Assembly (NCBI RefSeq): GCF_023051145.1
Contig: NZ_JALKFS010000002.1
Location: forward strand, 87,947-151,946
DNA length: 64,000 bases
Origin: Williamsia sp. DF01-3
Lineage (GTDB): Bacteria; Actinomycetota; Actinomycetes; Mycobacteriales; Mycobacteriaceae
Direction of reading: 5' to 3'
Shown: in pieces, positions 62,512 through 64,000 of the stretch
How the letters are laid out: the number at the start of each line of letters is the position of its first letter
How positions within the stretch are numbered: the stretch's first letter is position 1
Made by a program: the position numbers and the translations under genes
Notes under the pieces: generated by a model
What the model saw: the letters and a program-made list of their open reading frames with translations, nothing else
What the model was told of the DNA's origin: nothing
The model's database searches: none

Positions 62512-62946
62512 ATGGACATTGCCGAGATCGCCGATCACATCAACCCGCGCCGCGCCCAGCTCGCCGTCGCATCGGTCCTGGCCGTGCTCGGATCCGCCGA
62601 AGAGTGGCGCGGGGACCAACTGTCCTCCATCAACCACGAGATACAGCCCGCGTGGGCCGGAACCGGGCTGCCGCCCTATAGCGACCAAAGCGCTGAGGCG
62701 CTGGAGTTTTGGCGCAGCGCCGTCGACGCCGGAACCCCGGCCGAGGCACCCGACGCCCTGGCGGTGTGGGCCGATATCTTCGGCGGACTCGACGTGGCTG
62801 ACGACATCGGCGGTGCGCTCACCTGCCTGGAAGCAGAAGCGACCGTGGCCGCGTTGCGGGCGGCTGGAAGCCCGACCGCTGCCGAGACGTTCCTGGCCGC
62901 GCACCTACGCCGCGACACCGCAGACGGCGAAGTACACACCCACTGA
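62512..62946 (+). CDS. Hypothetical protein
   Basis: A soluble helical protein of 144 residues (AEIADHINPRRAQLAVASVL, WADIFGGLDVADDIGGALTC). ATG 62512 follows GAGGGAGACC; an upstream in-frame ATG at 62464 lies inside element C and is unlikely. No family recognised. Confidence 0.65.
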   Translation: MDIAEIADHINPRRAQLAVASVLAVLGSAEEWRGDQLSSINHEIQPAWAGTGLPPYSDQSAEALEFWRSAVDAGTPAEAPDALAVWADIFGGLDVADDIGGALTCLEAEATVAALRAAGSPTAAETFLAAHLRRDTADGEVHTH

Positions 62947-62954
62947 CATAGGTG

Positions 62955-62985
62955 GGCGGGCCACCCCCCGACCCGGTGGCCCGCC
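62955..62985 (+). terminator. Hairpin terminator
   Basis: GGCGGGCCACC, nine bases, GGTGGCCCGCC: perfect 11-base arms directly after the 62512 gene. No clear T-run, so it may be partial. Confidence 0.65.
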
Positions 62986-63016
62986 TACCGCTCATCATCG
63001 ACTGAAAGGCCCCGCC

Positions 63017-63367
63017 ATGCCCAGCTTCATCGAGCTAGAGCTGTTCGCACGGTGCGTGCTCCCCGGCTGCGTTAACCCGATCGCCGAGCAAGGCGACGTC
63101 TGTGCGGACTGCACGCGGGCGTTCACCGGCTACCTGCGCGCCGGCACCCGCCCGCCGCTGACCGAGGCCGAGCAACACGACCGCGACCAGCAGGTCCGCG
63201 CCGCCCACCGCGCCCAGCTCACCGTGGCCGCCGCCGCAGCGGCCGCCGATCAGACCGGCGACACCATCACCCGAGCCAACCAACGGTGCTGGCTCTGCGA
63301 GCAGCGACGCACCTGCACCCGCGTCAGCGGGCAGTGGGAATGCCGCCACTGCCGCACCGTCACCTAG
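63017..63367 (+). CDS. Small protein with paired CxxC motifs
   Basis: A protein of 116 residues with Cys pairs at both ends: CVLPGC and CADC near 13-32, then CWLC and CRHC near 96-112. An Ala-rich helix lies between. A zinc ribbon or double zinc finger is likely. ATG 63017 follows GAAAGG. Role unknown. Confidence 0.68.
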   Translation: MPSFIELELFARCVLPGCVNPIAEQGDVCADCTRAFTGYLRAGTRPPLTEAEQHDRDQQVRAAHRAQLTVAAAAAAADQTGDTITRANQRCWLCEQRRTCTRVSGQWECRHCRTVT

Positions 63368-63420
63368 CCCACTGTCCCGAAATGTGCTGCGGCACAGACC
63401 CCCGATCCAGGAGAACCCTC

Positions 63421-63741
63421 ATGAACGCCGTTGCCACGCTCACCCTCTCCGACGTCCACGCCACCGTTTCCCCAGACGGAGACACGTTCGTTCTGTGGTG
63501 GACCGACTACGTCGCGAACGAATGGACCGAAACACACCCCGACCTGGGCACCGCTCTGGCCCGCCGTGCTGCACCACTGCGTCACGCACGGGGAAGGCTT
63601 CGACGTCGAGCCCGGCGACTTCGTACCCGTCGCTACCGCGTTCCTGGACGCAAGCACCACCATGCCCGCTGCGCGGTCACCTCAACGGAGCGCCTGGCGG
63701 CGCGCGGTGATCGGCCTGCGGCCGAGATCCGCGTGACGTGA
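63421..63741 (+). pseudogene. Hypothetical protein, probably frameshifted
   Basis: The start (MNAVATLTLSDVHATVSPDG, then FVLWWTDYVANEWTETHPDL) looks genuine. After about codon 48 the frame becomes Arg-rich (RGRLRRRARRLRTRR). The neighbouring frame instead gives a more natural VLHHCVTHGEGFDVEPGDFV. A one-base shift near 63562 is suspected. The gene's 3' end runs into structured element D. Confidence 0.5.
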
Positions 63742-64000
63742 CCGGCCTTCGGCACGGTCACGTTTTTGTCCTTCTGGCCTTCCGAGTGTGACCGGTTCGT
63801 CCGCCACTTCGAACAGGTGACTGCGCTGCGCTCCGGCCTTCGGCTCGAACACTTTTTCAACCCGCACTCGCTGCGCTCGCTGAAAAACTGTCCGATCACC
63901 TGCCACTCCGTTCTGTCCTCAGCCCGGTCCACCTCTCCACGCCAGCGCCTTCTTCTCCTTCTCTCCTTCTTCGTAGAAGGGCAGTTGGCGGACACCAGGT
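63662..64000 (+). repeat. Structured repeat element D, cut by the window end
   Basis: Begins ATGCCCGCTGCGCGGTCACC as in A and C. Hairpins are TCGGCC/GGCCGA and CGTGACCG/CGGTCACG. The outer stem is CAGGTGA (63814-63820) with TCACCTG (63896-63902). The inner stem is 63847-63859 with 63881-63893, in which an A-T pair of copy A is replaced by C-G and the C-C mismatch is kept. A final hairpin CCTTCT/AGAAGG follows. The downstream gene lies outside. Confidence 0.75.

Noticed and set aside
58472..64000. Reading the structured repeats as a CRISPR array
   Set aside because: Units are 200-340 bases, lie far apart, differ in sequence, and have genes between them; there are no spacers or cas genes.

Overview
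The window looks like part of a large plasmid or plasmid-like island from a Mycobacterium or close relative. The reasons are high-GC actinobacterial coding, two MmpL-type transporters, GAF-ANTAR and Lsr2-family proteins, mycobacterial-type BlaI/BlaR pairs, and a ParB-like gene among small unknown genes typical of plasmid backbones. I saw no rRNA, tRNA, intact insertion sequence, CRISPR array or prophage.

Layout. (1) 1-3.2 kb: a CsoR/CstR-type repressor (cut by the window edge), three G-tract palindromic operators, an MmpL transporter, and DUF2892 and DUF302 proteins; this resembles a persulfide or metal stress module. (2) 3.4-24.3 kb: an envelope redox, copper and respiration island. It carries two CopC proteins, two BlaI-BlaR pairs, an L,D-transpeptidase, CcdA, VKOR, DsbA, CtaG, two TlpA-like thioredoxins, a CDF exporter, an M23 peptidase, an acyltransferase, a DUF4229 protein, CtaD and ResB. 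Ten copies of one palindrome (AACTACTA-N7-TAGTAGTT) sit in front of nearly every transcription unit, so the island reads as one BlaI-type regulon. (3) 24.3-26.5 kb: decayed paralogues. (4) 26.5-36.7 kb: CopD-CtaG fusion, MntH, an AAA ATPase, then LspA, a P1B-type ATPase and a CmtR-like sensor divergent from a second MmpL. (5) 36.9-49.1 kb: accessory genes (GAF-ANTAR, STAS, Lsr2, amidohydrolase, PIN toxin with antitoxin, two acyl-CoA dehydrogenases flanking an Rrf2/NsrR regulator), punctuated by a family of palindromic intergenic repeats.

(6) 49.5-58 kb: a defence segment. It has a TRAFAC-type GTPase with a small partner, then a five-gene overlapping operon (D12 adenine methylase, N6-adenine methylase, an unknown 184-residue protein, McrB, McrC) with a divergent XRE gene carrying a perfect palindrome. 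(7) 58-64 kb: plasmid backbone. A ParB-like protein and small genes of unknown function are arranged as repeated modules: terminator, then a roughly 200-340-nt multi-hairpin element, then short genes. The hairpin stems differ in sequence between copies but keep pairing, and one loop is nearly invariant. A compact three-armed cloverleaf precedes one copy. This part is the best candidate for an undescribed system.

Several genes (ccdA, copD-ctaG, the P-type ATPase, lsr2) are each broken by one missing base in a run of five G or C. A shared sequencing artefact in homopolymers is the simplest explanation, though real loss or frameshifting cannot be excluded from one sequence. All functional calls come from reading the sequence; no database search was run.
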